A DNA stretch of 64,000 nucleotides, from contig NC_035177.2 in the NCBI RefSeq assembly GCF_001659605.2, positions 3,658,611-3,722,610 of the forward strand, in the 5' to 3' direction. Positions within the stretch are counted from its first letter, which is position 1; every line of letters starts with the position of its first letter. The translations under genes and the position numbers were made by a program. Source of the DNA: Manihot esculenta. Taxonomy: Eukaryota > Streptophyta > Magnoliopsida > Malpighiales > Euphorbiaceae. Below the pieces are notes generated by a model. That model saw nothing but the letters and a program-made list of their open reading frames with translations, was not told where the DNA came from and made no database searches. Positions 22,414 through 35,697 of the stretch are shown piece after piece.

Positions 22414-24645
22414 TGTAACGACCCCAAAATGGACCGTCACCGGCGCTAGGATTCAGGTCGGCTTAAGGCCGCCAGAACCCGTAGCAAGCCTGCTATACTC
22501 TTTGTGTACTTGTAAATCTCATACATGATCATACATTTTCTGTGAAAACAAAAACTCTTTTCTCTGTACCAAGGTTTAACCTGTGCATGCACTATCTCTG
22601 TACTCTGTACTCTGTACTCTGTACTCTGTACTCTGTACTCTGTACCCCGTACTAGAGCTTGCTCTAGATGGGTTAACTCATACTTGTTAAGCCTGGTTTT
22701 TCACATACAGTAAAATATATATACATATACAGATCATGTACATACCAAACACCACTAAGTCAAGCACAAATCGAACTTTATACACAACTATTACATCTCT
22801 TTACTATTACATGTCCACTCTACACTATTACAATTCTCTTTACTCTTTTGTACTCTGCTGATCTCCTCTCTACTGTACACTGAACCTGCAAAACTGGGGT
22901 TAAGGGAGTGGGATGAGCTCTATAGCCCAGTGAGTAGAACAGTAAAACATTTCAATAACAGATGATCTCATGGAATGCACCATATCACAAACAATTCACA
23001 TCAAGGGTAAACCTGTCACCACATAGTCCCGGTAACTCTGCCGTGCCAGGGCGTAGAATCGAGCACCTGGTCTTCCTGTCATATATGTATATGTGTATAT
23101 AACACCTCTGTACTTACCATTGCCAGGGCGTAGTCAAAGGCTCCTGGACTTCTCTATACCTGCCAGGGCGTAGTCAAAGGCTCCTGGACTTCTCTCAGAG
23201 ACTATTGTATCATTCAGCATTCACCCACATCAACAAATAACTATGCAATGCAACATATTCGTGAATTCTAATGCAAACAACCTATTGTATACTCATGATG
23301 CATGAACTATGCTGAAAGCATTGTAGTTCTCAATTAACAGCATTAAGTTTAGTTCCACTCACTTCTGGCTAACTGGACTGACTTTGCAGGCTCTGAACAC
23401 TCTGGAGCAAAACTCACTGCTGCTCTCTCTGGTTCCTCTGGTCTGTACCTATACAGATGGACTCAAATGAGGGACCAAACTAACTCAAGAACAACTCTAT
23501 TAAACGCCCCAAGAATCCCCTTAAACTCACTCTAACATCCATGCAAGCATACAAAGGAAAGCTGGATAGGACACTTTCAGCGGCAGGTTCGGCGGCCGAA
23601 AGTCCTCTCCAGAGACGAAACTCAAGCACCTTCGGCGGCCGAAGCTCTACTTTTGGCAGCCGAACCCTTTCGGGGGCAAGTTTCGGAGGCTGAAAGGCAC
23701 TCCAGAGACGAAAGTCTTTAACCTTCAGCGGCACCTTCGGCGGCCGAACTCCCCTCCAGAGCCGAAAGTCCAAAAGCTCGGGGGCAAGCTTGGGCAGCCG
23801 AAGCCACCTCCTCATGGGTTCGGCGGCCGAATGTACCTTCGGCGGCCGAACCTGAGTTCATCCGCAAGGCAGAAACTTGCTCTGCCTCTCGCCAAAAGCA
23901 CCAAAACCCTCTCAATCTCAACCACCTCAATTCCTCAACTTGCATATACCCAAGTATATGCTCAAAGGGGTCAGAAACTACCTTAACACCCCAAACACAC
24001 AACACAAACAACACAGAAACAAGCTCTACGCACAAAATCATCAAAACCTCACAAATAACCCTATTCATGCAACTCTCCCCCAAAACCACATAAAACCTTC
24101 AGAAAACATAAAAACAAGCTCAGGATCTTCACTTACCTCTTGAAACCAAGAAGCTGAACGATCCTAACGTGGAGTTTTGGAGCAACTCTCCTTCAAACTC
24201 TCCAACATGAACAACTTTGTGTTTTTAGCTCAAAACCTTCAAAATACCAAAAAAACTAATCAAATCCTTGCAAGATTGGATGAAAACATGAAAGAATACT
24301 CACAAAGGACAGGGTCTCACCTCAGAACGTGACAGAAACGGTGATGTTTATCCTTTCAACCGACTGAGGGCCATTTATAGGTGGCTGGCCAGACCACCTT
24401 CGGCGGCCACACGTGAAACCGAAAGCCATGCATGTTCGGCGGCCGAACCTCAACTTCGGCGGCCGAACCTGGCTTTTCTACCTTGGTTCATTTCACTCAA
24501 AAACTCATTTCCTTAGGCGTGAAAACTATGCAACATACCAAAACAGTTAAGAAAAAACATAAATCTATCCCGTCAAAAGACTTTCGGCAACCGGATCTCC
24601 ATCGGAAAGTAGCATTCCAATGCCGGACTCTAGCCGGGTATTACA
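22414..24645 (-). repeat. Element B 5' LTR (right copy, 2232 bp)
   Basis: The promoter-bearing LTR for element B. The TATA box is at 24374-24380 on the minus strand and the palindromes at 24400-24470 lie upstream of it. A CTCTGTA heptamer occurs 7 times at about 22597-22645 against 3 in the other LTR, accounting for nearly all the length difference. The conserved donor AAGAG/GTAAG is at about 24135-24140. Confidence 0.93.
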
Positions 24646-26482
24646 ACACCACCCCTCGATCTTCAAGAGGTAAGTGTAGATCCTTGCTTTCCTTGTGTTT
24701 TAATGAAGTTTTAAAGTAAGTTTAAAGATGTTTTGATGGTTGAGTATGGATAGATATGCATGTTAGGGTTTATATGGGTTTTATGCCCAATGTGTGCTTA
24801 TGTATGTTTAAATGATGTTATGTTGAAGGTTTAGGCTAGGTTATGCATGTGGGAGAGTGTATGCATGATTGGGAGAGAGCAAGTGAGGTTTTGAGCAGTT
24901 TTGATGGTTTTGGCTTATGTGGGTCATAAGCTCTTTATGTATGCTCTATGATGTTCTTGTTGGAGTTTAAGCTTGTTTAAGCTCCTTTGTGCATGGTTTA
25001 GGGTTTATGCATGTTTTTATGAGGTTGGGTGCTTGTTTGGGGTATTTGGTAAGGTTTTGGAGGCTGGTATGCACGAGAGGCTGAGTTCTGATGAACTCAA
25101 GTTCGGCCGCCGAAGGTAGTTTCGGCCGCCGAACCTGCCTATGGATGCATGGATTGGCCGCCAAACCTTGCCCCCGAAAGTTGAGTTTTGGCTTGAAAGC
25201 AGACTTTCGGCCACCGAAGGAAGGTTCGGCCGCCGAAAGTGCCTGACTTTCATCTCTGGAGAGGGACTTTCGGCTGCCGAAGGTGCCGCCGAAAGTGCCT
25301 TGTCCAGCCTTTTCATGGTTGTCTCCTATGCATGTTTTGGTGATGTTTTAGGGGGTTTTTGGGTAGTTGTTTATGAGTTGTTTAGAGTGTGTTTGGCACC
25401 TCACTGGAGTCCACCTGTGTAGGATCGGACCCGAGGAACCAAGGTGTTTGGTAGTGTTAGCTGCTTCAGAGTCAGTCCAGAGCTAGTCAAAGGTGAGTAG
25501 AACATAACTCTTCTAATATTAAAGAAATTAAATGTTTAAAGCATGTTCATGCATCATGAATACCATGTTATGTAATAGGTTGTTGCATTAGAGATCACGA
25601 ATATGTTGCATTGCATAATACGATGATGACGATGTGGATGGATTTTGGATGATCCATTAGCCCTCAGTATGACATGATTTGACACGATATGACATGTATG
25701 ACATGATATATGATGGAAAGACCAGGTGTGGCCGTATCGCCCCTGGCATAAAGGAAGAGAAGTCCAGGTGTGGCTGTATCGCCCCTGGCATAGAGTATGT
25801 GAAGTCCAGGCGTGGCCGTATCGCCCCTGGCATAGAGCATTTCTGAACTTGTTATGATATGACATCTATATGTAGAGGGCTATTGGTGACAAATTCATCC
25901 TTGATGTGTATTGTTTGTGATGTGATGCATTCCATGATAGCATATGTTTTAATGAACTGCTTTTCTTTTATGGTTTCTGATCACTGGGCTTTTTAGCTCA
26001 CCCCTCTCCCCTAACCCCAGGTTTGCAGGGTCAGAGTTAGTTCGGGGAGTCGTTAGGATATGGCTATGGTTATGATGTGTAATAGAATAGTAGTGGACAT
26101 GATGTAATATAAGGTTATGTCTTGATGTAAAAGAGTTGAATTGAAAAATGTTATTATGTAATATGATCAGAGTTATAGTATTGTGCTTGGCCCGAGTTGG
26201 ATAATCCCTTTGTACATAAGTTTTATATTATGTTGATATGTATGTTGGACCGAGTTTGACATAGGGTATGCTGACCTTAGGGGTTCTATGAGTTCAGTCA
26301 TAGTGCATACACAGGTCAAGCTTGTTAAAGGTAAAGTTTTAAATGTTTTATGAAAATGTTTGATCATGTTTGGGGATTATACCAATTGTACAGGATGTAT
26401 GTTTGGCTTGCTACGGGTCTCGACAGCCTTAAGCCGATCTGGATCCTAGCGCCGGTAGCGGTCCGATTTTTGGGTCGTTACA
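24646..26482 (+). repeat. Element C 5' LTR, second part
   Basis: The first five bases are the B target duplication. It continues with donor AGAG/GTAAG (about 24670), a palindrome cluster (about 25100-25300), the conserved exon-like block (about 25420-25495), hairpin repeats with CCAGG...CCTGG ends (about 25718-25840), a pyrimidine-rich acceptor (about 26000-26025) and terminal TTACA at 26482. Confidence 0.9.
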
Positions 26483-26485
26483 GAC

Positions 26486-26499
26486 TGGTATCAGAGCCC
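26486..26499 (+). other. Primer-binding site, element C
   Basis: TGGTATCAGAGCCC three bases after the LTR end, as in element A. Confidence 0.9.
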
Positions 26500-26674
26500 T
26501 AGATTCACATGGTCGGACCTATAGTGTGTTGGGCTCATAGAGGTCATAGAAGGGCAAGCACAATAGGAAAGATCATGTCCACTAGGATAGGATGTGGAGT
26601 CCTGTCTTGTATGATGATGTGAAATGCCATGATGATATGCATGTGCATTAATGTTATACTATGTATGTGAGGAA

Positions 26675-26698
26675 GGTTCATGTGTTTCCACATGAACC
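26675..26698 (+). other. Conserved stem-loop before gag, element C
   Basis: GGTTCATGTG/CACATGAACC stem with loop TTTC. The stem matches A exactly while the loop differs. Confidence 0.6.
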
Positions 26699-26745
26699 GT
26701 ATGATGCTAATGTTTATGTGATATGTTATGCTTTCAGAAGTCAAG

Positions 26746-27779
26746 ATGAGAGGAACTCGTCGATCTGCTAGATTGACTGGAGCTCCGCTAGAGAATGAGG
26801 GCATGGATGCCCATCTCCCTGCTCTGCAGAGGGCAAGATCTTGTAGGACAATCAGAGAAGGTACATCAAGGGACACTAGAAGGTCTTTTGATGCAAGTCG
26901 GAGGAGATCAGTTTATGATGGTATGTCAGCGGATGTGATGGGAACAGAGGAGGATAACCAGAGAAGAGATAGTAGTTTGGGCATGAGTATGTCAGAAGAG
27001 GATATGGGAGAGTCCCAAGGAGGCACTCAGGCCTCGGGCTTTGTTCCACCACAGTATGCACCCTATCCTCAGGGGACAGGGTATCCGATGGGAAGCACGT
27101 CGGATTATTTCAGTTACCACCCATACCCCACCTTTATGCCCTACCCTCCCTTTTACCTACCGTACCCACAGTACCCCATGTTTCCATCCTCACCCTTTTT
27201 CCTAGGTCCAGCAAACCCTAACCCTAGGAATGCTGCACCTCCTCCTCCACCAACAGAGCCAATTGTCCCTAGTACCCAAACACCCAAACCTAGCTCTTCA
27301 GTAGGGGGTAAGGTAAAGATGACAGATTACCTAAAGTTGGATGCCCCCAAGTTTGAAACAGGTGATGACCCTTTTGAGTATCTCAGAACGGTGAAGATGA
27401 TAACTGATGAGTTGGGAGCAAGTGACAGTAGAGCAATTCAGATGGCAGGGTTCACGTTGGAATGCAAGAAGGCAAGGGAATGGTTCAAAAACTATGTGGA
27501 CCCAAGGTTGGAGAGCTTATCCTGGGAGCAGTTTGCCAATGAGTTTGCAGGATGGGCTTTTCCAGATAGTTCTAGAGAATTGAAGATGATTGAGTTTGAA
27601 CAGCTGAGGCAAACAGAAGAGATGAGTATTGATGAGTTCACAGATAAGTTTTTGGAGTTGTTGCCGTACGTGGGGCAAGCCTATGATACGGACCAGAAGA
27701 GGGCTAAGAGGTATACCATGAGGCTTCATTCCAGGTATTCCTCTTTGATTCAATCAGTAGGCAGGGAGAGCTTCCATGC
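26746..27779 (+). pseudogene. gag: Element C gag, 5' part, cut by LTR H
   Basis: Starts MRGTRRSARLTG at 26746, just after an acceptor-like CTTTCAG. It reads open through the P/Y-rich N-terminus and the Retrotrans_gag core (VKMTDYLKLDAPKF near residue 190) to ...GRESFHA. There LTR H (TGTAACGACCC at 27780) interrupts it before the zinc knuckles. Codons read past 27780 are LTR sequence, not Gag. The zinc knuckle, protease and start of RT that should follow were lost in the deletion ending at 49776. No stop occurs in the remaining 344 codons, in contrast to the badly decayed pol of the same element. Confidence 0.88.
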
Positions 27780-28815
27780 TGTAACGACCCGGAAACCGAT
27801 ACCCCTCTATAACGGCCCGAACCGCTACCGGCGCTAGGATCCCGATCGGCTTAAGGCCATCGAGACCCGTAGCAAGCCAAACATACCTTCTATCACCTGG
27901 TCAAATCCCATACATGATCAAAACTTTAAGATAAAAACTTAAACATTTGATGTATATCCCGAGCCTGACCTATATACGACATAACTAAAAACATAAAGAA
28001 ACCCCCTACTAGAGCCCTCATCAAAACTCTAGCTGGGTCAACATAACATACATCAAGCCGGAGTCACATCCAAAGAACTAGAACCTAACCTGTGCATGCA
28101 TCAAACCACAAACATAAAGCCTCCACTAGGGTCCTCATCAAACCTCTAGCGTGGTAAACAACACATGCCACAAGATTAGTTCAAACACAACTCAACATTA
28201 AACCATAACATACATCATGTGCTAAACAGGGACTAACCAAGTCTTAGGGCCAAGCACAGTACTAATACATAACATAGCTCTACTTTACTTTACATTACAT
28301 TCTCTTACAATTCATTATCTCAGTTTACATTACATGTCCACACTAACACTAATCTATTACATAAGCAAAACCTTAACTCTAGAGACTTCCCGATCGACCT
28401 CCTACCTGCAACACTGGGGTTAGGGGAGAGGGGTGAGCTAAAAAGCCCAGTGAGTAGAAACAGAAATCAGTTCATTAATTATATGCTTTTATGAAATGCG
28501 TCATAGTACAAACATTTCACATAACGGATGGACATGACCACCAAAACTCCCTTTATCTGTAACATATAATGGTGCCCGGCCCTTCGGGCTCCTCAGGACT
28601 TCATTATGCCCGGCCTTTCGGGCTCCTCAGGACTTCATTAACATAACATATCTAGGGCTATTGGGGTCGCCTTGGTCCATCCACATCAACAATAAATAAT
28701 GCAATGCGTCATATTCGTGTAACTAGTGCGATCAACCTATTACATATAATCATGATGCATGAACATGCTTTAGGCATTTGATTTTGTAAAATAAAAGATT
28801 AAGTTTAGTTCTACT
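27780..28815 (-). mobile_element. LTR H, first piece
   Basis: Minus-strand LTR beginning TGTAACGACCCGG and inserted in the gag gene of C after CATGC (27775-27779). It has the duplicated terminus typical of the F/G/H subgroup (a second TGTAACGG-like copy about 30 bp inside, here decayed to TATAACGG). Hairpin units lie at about 28573-28635. It is interrupted by E at 28816 and continues at 37855-37971 and 44879-45875. Its right end is lost, so its TSD cannot be checked and it may be a solo LTR or the end of a deleted element. Confidence 0.8.
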
Positions 28816-30967
28816 TGTAACAGCCCGGAAACCGAACTGCCACCGGCACTAGGATCCAGATCGACTTAAGGTCGCCGGGACCCGTAGTAAGCCTGCTATC
28901 CTGTCTGTAGACCTGTGAACTCCCATACATGATCATACATTTGCTGTAAAAACATAAAACTTTTCTTCTCTCCAAGGCTTAACCTGTGCATGCACTCTCT
29001 CTGTGCTCTACTAATCCCTACTAGAGCTCCTCATGGCTCTAGGCGGATCAATCTCATAAAGTTAAGCCTGGTTTTACTCATAAACACACATCAAGAAAGA
29101 AACATACATAAACTGATCATGTGACTCCACAAAGGGATTACAAGTCTTATAAATCAAGCACCATTCTATACACTGTACATATACATTATCTCTGTACAAA
29201 TACATGTCCACACTAGCTATTACAAAACTCTGTACTCTTCCTGTACCCTGCTGAGTTCTCTCTGATCTCTGAACCTGCACAACTGAAGTTAGGGGAGAGG
29301 GATGAGCTACGATAGCCCAGTGAGTAGAATAGGCAAATACAGGTGATAAAACATGCTCTCATGGAATGCAACACATAATCACATAACCTCGGCCGGACGG
29401 ATCAAAACTCCCTCTATCTCATCTGGGGTATCTAAGTACCATGTGCCTGGTCCCCGTAGGGCTGTTCCAGGTCTTTATGCCTGGTCCTCGTAAGGCTGTT
29501 CCAGGTCTTTCCTCTGAGGGCTAATGAATCCTCACGAAGTCCGTGCCGTCTCACATAAGCAATGTACAAGGAGCAATGCCAAGTACAAGGATAAATGCAA
29601 TGCATCATCTTTGTGTACACTAATGCACTCACCCTAAAGCATATTCATGATGCATGAAGCATGATAAAATATCAGTTCTCATATTAAAACATTAAGTTAA
29701 TTTCCACTCACCTTTAGTTATCTCTGCACTGACTCTGCAGGTTCTGACACTGAACTCACTGCTGACCTCCCTGATTCCTCTGGTCCGTACCTACACAGGT
29801 GGACTCAAATGAGGGACTAAACTCACTCAAGAACATCTCTAAGAAACTCCCCAAAACCCCTCTAAACAATCCTCAAACCATCACATAAAACATGCAAAAG
29901 GAAGCTGGACAGGGCACTTTCGGCGGCAGGTTCGGCGGCCGAAACCCCACTCCAGAGACGAAACTCATGCATGTTCGGCGGCACCTTCGGCGGCCGAAAG
30001 TCTCGTCCAGAGACGAAACTCACACACTTTCGGCGGCCGAACTCCCTCTTTCGGCGGCCGAAAGTCCCTTTCTAAACCGAAAGCCTAGCTTTCGGGGGCA
30101 ACCTTTGGCAGCCGAACTGCCTCCACAAAGGGTTCGGCGGCCGAACCTTCCTTCGGCGGCCGAACCTGGTTTTGCCCGAAGGACAGAACCCTGCTCTGTT
30201 TCATGCAAACTTTGCCCAAAACCTACCAACATGCACATCAACTACTCCCAACTAGCATATACACATATATATGCACAAAGGGGTCTAAAACTACTCTAAA
30301 ACCCCAAACAAACAGAACACATAACACTTCAACATGCTTGACCACCACAAATCACCAAAAACCTCACCTAAACCTAAACATGCATACTACCCATACAAAC
30401 TTCATAAAACCTTTCAAAATCATCAAAGAAGCTCAGGATCTTCACTTACCTCTTACACAACTTGAGGATGAAGGATCCTAACGTGGAGATATGAAGAAAA
30501 GCTCTTCCAAAGCTCCAAGCTTCAAAACTTGGTTCTTTTGCTCAAAACCTTCATAAATCACCAAAACTCTTAAAACTCTTGAAAGATTTGATGAAAATCA
30601 TGGAAAACATGAAAGTCAACATAGGAGAGGCTGAAACTCACCTCTGGCTGCAAGTGGAGGAGAAATAACCTCCTTCCACCGACCCTTGGCCCTTTTATAG
30701 GTGGCTGGCCAGACCACCTTCGGCAGCCGAACGTGAAGCCGCAACCATGCAATGTTCGGCGGCCGAAAGTTACCTTCGGCGGCCGAACCTTTGCATTTCT
30801 CCCTTGTTACTTTTCTTTCAAAATTCAATGCTTTTAACAATTCAAAACATGAAAACAAGTGAAAATACTTTAGAAAACATATGTCTTACCCTTCTCGAGG
30901 GTTCCGACACCCGAGATTCCATCGGACTTACAGGAATTCCGATGCCGGACTCGAGCCGGGTATTACA
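28816..30967 (-). repeat. Element E 3' LTR (left copy)
   Basis: TGTAACAGCCC...TATTACA, 2152 bp. Palindromes lie at about 29915-30170 and 30720-30790, a TATA box at about 30693-30700 (minus strand), and hairpin units CCTGG...CCAGG from 29446. Confidence 0.95.
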
Positions 30968-31004
30968 TTCTCCCCCCCTTAAGAACATTCGTCCCCGAAT
31001 GTCC
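30968..31004 (-). promoter_or_regulatory. Element E polypurine tract and palindrome
   Basis: Pyrimidine run TTCTCCCCCCCTT at 30968-30980 (purine on the coding strand) joined to the LTR, then GAACATTC...GAATGTCC with a 6-nt spacer and one mismatch. Confidence 0.75.
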
Positions 31005-31045
31005 CTAACACAACATAAACACATAGAAAAGGGGAAAAACTAACC

Positions 31046-34000
31046 TTAAAACAGATATGGGTATTGCTGGAGCATGGACTCCCGAGTCTCCCAAGTGCAC
31101 TCTTCTAGGTTGTGGTGGTTCCACAAAACTTTCACCATTGGTATCTCCTTGTTTCTCAGCTTTCTGATCTGGGTGTCAAGGATCCGCACTGGCTGCTCGA
31201 TATAGGTGAGATCACTTAAGATTTCCACCTCAGGCTCACTAAGAACCTTCTCTGGATCTGACACAAACTTTCGCAACATAGAAACATGGAATACCGGGTG
31301 AATTCGTTCCATAGAAGCCGGTAAATCTAGCTTATACGATACAGGCCCGATCTTCTGCAAGATCTCAAAGGGACCAATGTACCGTGGGGCCAGTTTACCC
31401 TTCTTTCCAAACCGAACCACTCCCTTCGTTGGAGACACCTTAAGCAATACCATATCCCCCTCCTGGAACGCTATCTGCTTCCTACGGATGTCTGCATAGC
31501 TTTTCTGTCTGCTTACAGCTGTTCTGATCCTCTCTCTGATGATAGGCACTAATTTGCTGGTTATCTCAACTAACTCTGGCCCTGCAAGAGTTTTCTCTCC
31601 TACCTCTTCCCAGCAAACAGGTGTTCGGCACTTCCTCCCATACAAAGCTTCATAAGGAGCCATCCCTATGCTAGCATGATGGCTGTTATTGTAGGCAAAC
31701 TCCACCAGAGGTAGATGCTGCCTCCAAGAACCGCCAAAGTCTAACACACACATTCTCAACATATCTTCAATGGTCTGGATGGTCCTCTCTGACTGACCGT
31801 CTGTCTGTGGATGGAAAGCAGTGCTGAAATCCAACCTTGTGCCCATTTCCGTTTGCAGACTTCGCCAAAACCTGGAGGTGAACTGAGGTCCTCGATCTGA
31901 TACTATCGACACTGGAACTCCATGCAACCTTACTATCTCGTCTACATACACCTGCGCCAACTTGTCCACAGAGTAGTTACTCCTGACTGGAATGAAGTGA
32001 GCAGATTTAGTGAGTCTATCTACAATCACCCAGATGGAGTCTAGTCTGTTAGACGTCGCCGGTAAGCCCACTACAAAATCCATAGCTATGTTTTTCCCAT
32101 TTCCATTCTGGAATCGGCAGTGGGTTAAGCATTCCAGCCGGCTTCTGGTGCTCTAGCTTCACCCTTTGACATGTCTCGCAGGCTGACACGAACTGTGCCA
32201 CTTCTCTCTTCATTGCTGGCCACCAATACACCTTTCTCAGATCTTGATACATCTTGGTGGCTCCCGGGTGAATGCTATACCGTGCATTATGAGCTTCCCT
32301 CATAATGTCTGCCTTCAAACTGCTATCATCTGGTACACATAACCTCTTACCGTGCCGAAGAATCCCCTCACTATCAAATCTGAACTCTGCACTGTTGCCC
32401 GACTGAACAGTCCTGGCAATCTTCACTAACTCGGGGTCTTCGTGCTGTTTCAGAGCCACTTGCTCTAGAAACACTGGGGTCACTCTCATCTGTGCGATCA
32501 AAGCACCCGTACCAGATAACTGCAACTGTAACCCTTCTTCCACGAGCTTGTAGAAATCCTTCACCACCGGTCTTCTCTCTACTGCAATGTGGGATAAACT
32601 GCCAAGTGACTTTTGACTTAAGGCATCAGCTACAACATTAGCCTTACCCGGATGATACTGGATCTTACAATCGTAATCACTGAGCAATTCTACCCACCGT
32701 CTCTGCCTCAAGTTTAACTCTCTCTGACTTAAGATGTGCTGCAGGCTCTTATGATCCGTATAGATCTCACATTTTACCCCATAGAGGTAATGCCTCCACA
32801 TCTTAAGTGCAAAGATAACAGCTGCCATCTCAAGATCGTGTGTCGGATAATTTAGCTCGTGCTTCTTCATCTGTCTAGAAGCATAAGCTATCACTTTGTC
32901 ATTCTGCATCAACACACAACCTAATCCCACTCGGGATGCATCACAGAACACTGTGAAATCTTCATCACTGATCGGCAGTGCTAACACCGGTGCTGAAGTT
33001 AATCGTCTCTTCAACTCTGCAAAACTTTCCTCACATTCCTCTGACCACACAAACTTCTGATTCTTTCTGGTCAGTCTGGTCATAGGAGCAGCTATCTTCG
33101 AAAAGTCCTGAACGAACCTCCGATAGTAGCCTGCCAAACCCAGAAAACTCTTGATCTCTGTCACCGTAGTGGGTGTAGGCCAGTTGGCTACTGCCTCTAC
33201 CTTTTTGGGATCTACTGCTATACCGTCCTCTGATACAACATGTCCCAAAAAGGAAATGCTCCTTAGCCAGAACTCGCACTTGGAGAACTTAGCATACAAG
33301 CTATGCTCTCTCAAGGTTTGCAGCACTATCCGAAGATGCTGGGCATGGTCCTCTGCATTCCTCTATTTCCCTATCCGGTGGTAGTCCTGGAAGCTCTTCC
33401 GGAAACAAATCTGGGAAGTCGCTAACAACTGGTACTGAGGATGGTTCCCTAATCTGACTGTCTAGCTCTCTCACATAAGCTAGGAACCCCTGACACCCCT
33501 TCCTTAACATTCTACGAGCCTGGAGGGCTGATATCAAACCCCTAGGTGTCCCTCTCCTGTCTCCTCTGAAGACACACTCTGACCCATCCTGGTCTCTGAC
33601 ACTGACTACCTTGTCTCTACAGTTCAGGGTAGCATCATACGTAGATAACCAGTCCATCCCTAGAATGACATCAAAATCTGTCAACTCTAGAACCACCAGG
33701 TCAGCTGGAAGGTATCTACTCTCTATGCACACTGGACTGAACCGACAGACTGACTCTGCCAAAGATGGATCACATTTGGGTCCACTGACCCATAGAGGAC
33801 ACTCTAACTCAGACACCATCAGACCCAACCTCTCTGCAGCTCTAGAAGAAATGAAAGAGTGAGAAGCACCGGGGTCCATTAAAGCATACACCTCTGAACA
33901 CCCAATGATGAGATTACCTGACACCACCGTGTTCGACGTGTCTGCCTCCTGCTGAGTCAGGGTGAAAATCCGTGCTGGGGCTGACGGACCTGCACCTCGG

Positions 34001-35478
34001 GAACCCATCCCTGATGAAGAGGCTGCTCCTCTTCCTCTTCCTCTGCCACTACTTGGTGGTATGGCTGAAGCTACTGGCTGTACTACACTGCCCGTACTCA
34101 TCTGCTGGGATGGTGCAACCAAAGTCGCCTGAGGACATTCCCGTGCATAATGTCCCTCCTGCCCACATCTATAGCAGGCTGTGGATCCCAACTGACAAGC
34201 TCCTCTATGCTGTTTGCCACACCTCTTGCACACTGGAAAATCTGCGCCAGAACTGGAGCCACTACTCATTCCCAGACCCGACTTAAGCCTGTTCCAGAAC
34301 TTGCCTCTCTTTCCTCTGAATTTCTCCCATCTCTTCTTGCTTGCACTTACTGTACTCTGTGAGGAGGAACCTGGTTTAACACCAGAAGACTGGGCCTTGA
34401 CTACACCTTGACTTATGGCACTGGCCTCCATCTTTCTAGCAGCATCCACAATAGAGTGGAAACTTTCCTTCTCCGCATGAAGAATCAAAGAGAAATACCT
34501 GGGATGAAGCCTTGTGGCATATCTCTTTGCCTTCTTCTGATCTGTATCATATGCCTGACCAACATATGGCAACAATTCCAGGAACTTATCTGTATATTCA
34601 TCAACGCTCATCACCTCCGTCTGTCTCAACTGCTCAAACTCCACAACCTTGAGTTCCCTGGAACTGTCAGGAAAAGCCCATCCAGCAAATTCGTTGGCGA
34701 ACTCTTCCCATGTCATACTCTCCAGTCTCGGGTCCACATAGTTCTTAAACCATTCTCTAGCTTTCTTGCACTTTAACGTGAACCCTGCCATCTCAATGGC
34801 TCTACCATCATCTGCTCCCAACTCACTTGTTATCATTCTGACTGCACTGAGATACTCAAAGGGATCATCTCCTGTATTGAATTTCGGAGCATCCAACTTT
34901 AAGTACTCGGTCATCTTCACCTTACTTCCCCCTGAAGAACTGGGTTGCTGTGCTTCTACAACAGGGGCTACTGGTTCAGGAGGTGGTGGTGGAGGAACTG
35001 GTTCCCTTACTTCAGGTTGTACTGGACTTGGATGAACAGGTGGGGGTGGATACATGTGATAGGGTGGATAAAAGGAAGGATAGGGCATATATGGCATGTA
35101 GGGTGGATATGGGGCAAAACTGGAGTAATCCGACGTGCCTCCCATCGGATACTCTGGGCCCTGTGGAAAGGGTGGATAGCCAAACCCAGAGGCCTGAACG
35201 CCTCCCTGGGACTCCCCCATACCTTCTTCTGACCTTCCTACACCCATACTTACATCTCTACTCTGATCCTCTTCCCTCATACCTCTTTCTTCTACTGACC
35301 TTCCCCCTCTGCTTACTCCTCTCCTGCTCTTGTCAGAAGACCTTCTAGGGTCTCGTGACGTTCCTTCCCTGCTTGACCTGTGAGATCTTGCCCTTGGCAA
35401 GGCAGGTGGACGAGCAGCTGTACCCTCACTTACAGGTGGGACTCCAGTCAATCTCGCGGATCGACGAGTTCCTCGCAT
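31046..35478 (-). pseudogene. gag-pol: Element E gag-pol with RT-core deletion and frameshift
   Basis: Starts MRGTRRSARLTG at 35478. Open through gag core (about 34905-34400), two Cys-rich zinc motifs (about 34240-34130) and protease DPGAS (about 33880). Position 544-546 equivalent of A's stop is a Cys codon here. At about 33361-33365 the frame jumps from the GLPPDREIE block directly to the [11 protein letters not shown] block: about 515 bp (bases 7958-8472 in A) are missing, removing the RT fingers and palm with FIDD. RNase H and the start of integrase follow in another frame. A run of five T at 32091-32095 (four in A) shifts the frame again at the WKWEN block. Integrase catalytic core and tail then read open to 31046. 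Confidence 0.93.
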
Positions 35479-35680
35479 CTTCACTCTCTGGAAAACAACA
35501 TCACATAACACATCAGCAACACAATAAAACATGCACATGCATAACTCAGGGCATTGCACATCAGCATATTGACAGGACTGACATCCTATTCTAGTGGACA
35601 TGTTTTTCCTACGGTGCTTGACCTGTTAAACCTCTCTATGAGCCCAACTCTCTCTCTATAGGTCCGACCATGTGAACCTA

Positions 35681-35694
35681 GGGCTCTGATACCA
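35681..35694 (-). other. Primer-binding site, element E
   Basis: GGGCTCTGATACCA, three bases from the 5' LTR at 35698. Confidence 0.9.
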
Positions 35695-35697
35695 ATC

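Larger units (their letters stand above)
15001..24645 (-). mobile_element. Element B: full-length but mutated Ty3/gypsy retrotransposon
   Basis: Minus-strand element of 9.65 kb with LTRs at 15001-17205 and 22414-24645, PBS at 22397-22410, gag-pol on the minus strand and PPT at 17206-17218. The flanks GTACC and ACACC agree at only 3 of 5 bases. Insertion into the C LTR is still clear, because related LTRs read straight through this point. The coding region has one small deletion and four in-frame stops. By eye the LTRs differ by about 1-2% plus a heptamer expansion. Confidence 0.92.

Noticed and set aside
24646..24650. Clear 5-bp target duplication for element B
   Set aside because: GTACC and ACACC agree at only three bases. 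The insertion is supported by LTR pairing and by related uninterrupted LTRs, not by the duplication itself.
27780..27837. Extension of the C gag frame past 27780
   Set aside because: The codons after 27779 are the terminus of LTR H; the protein end is an accident of the insertion.
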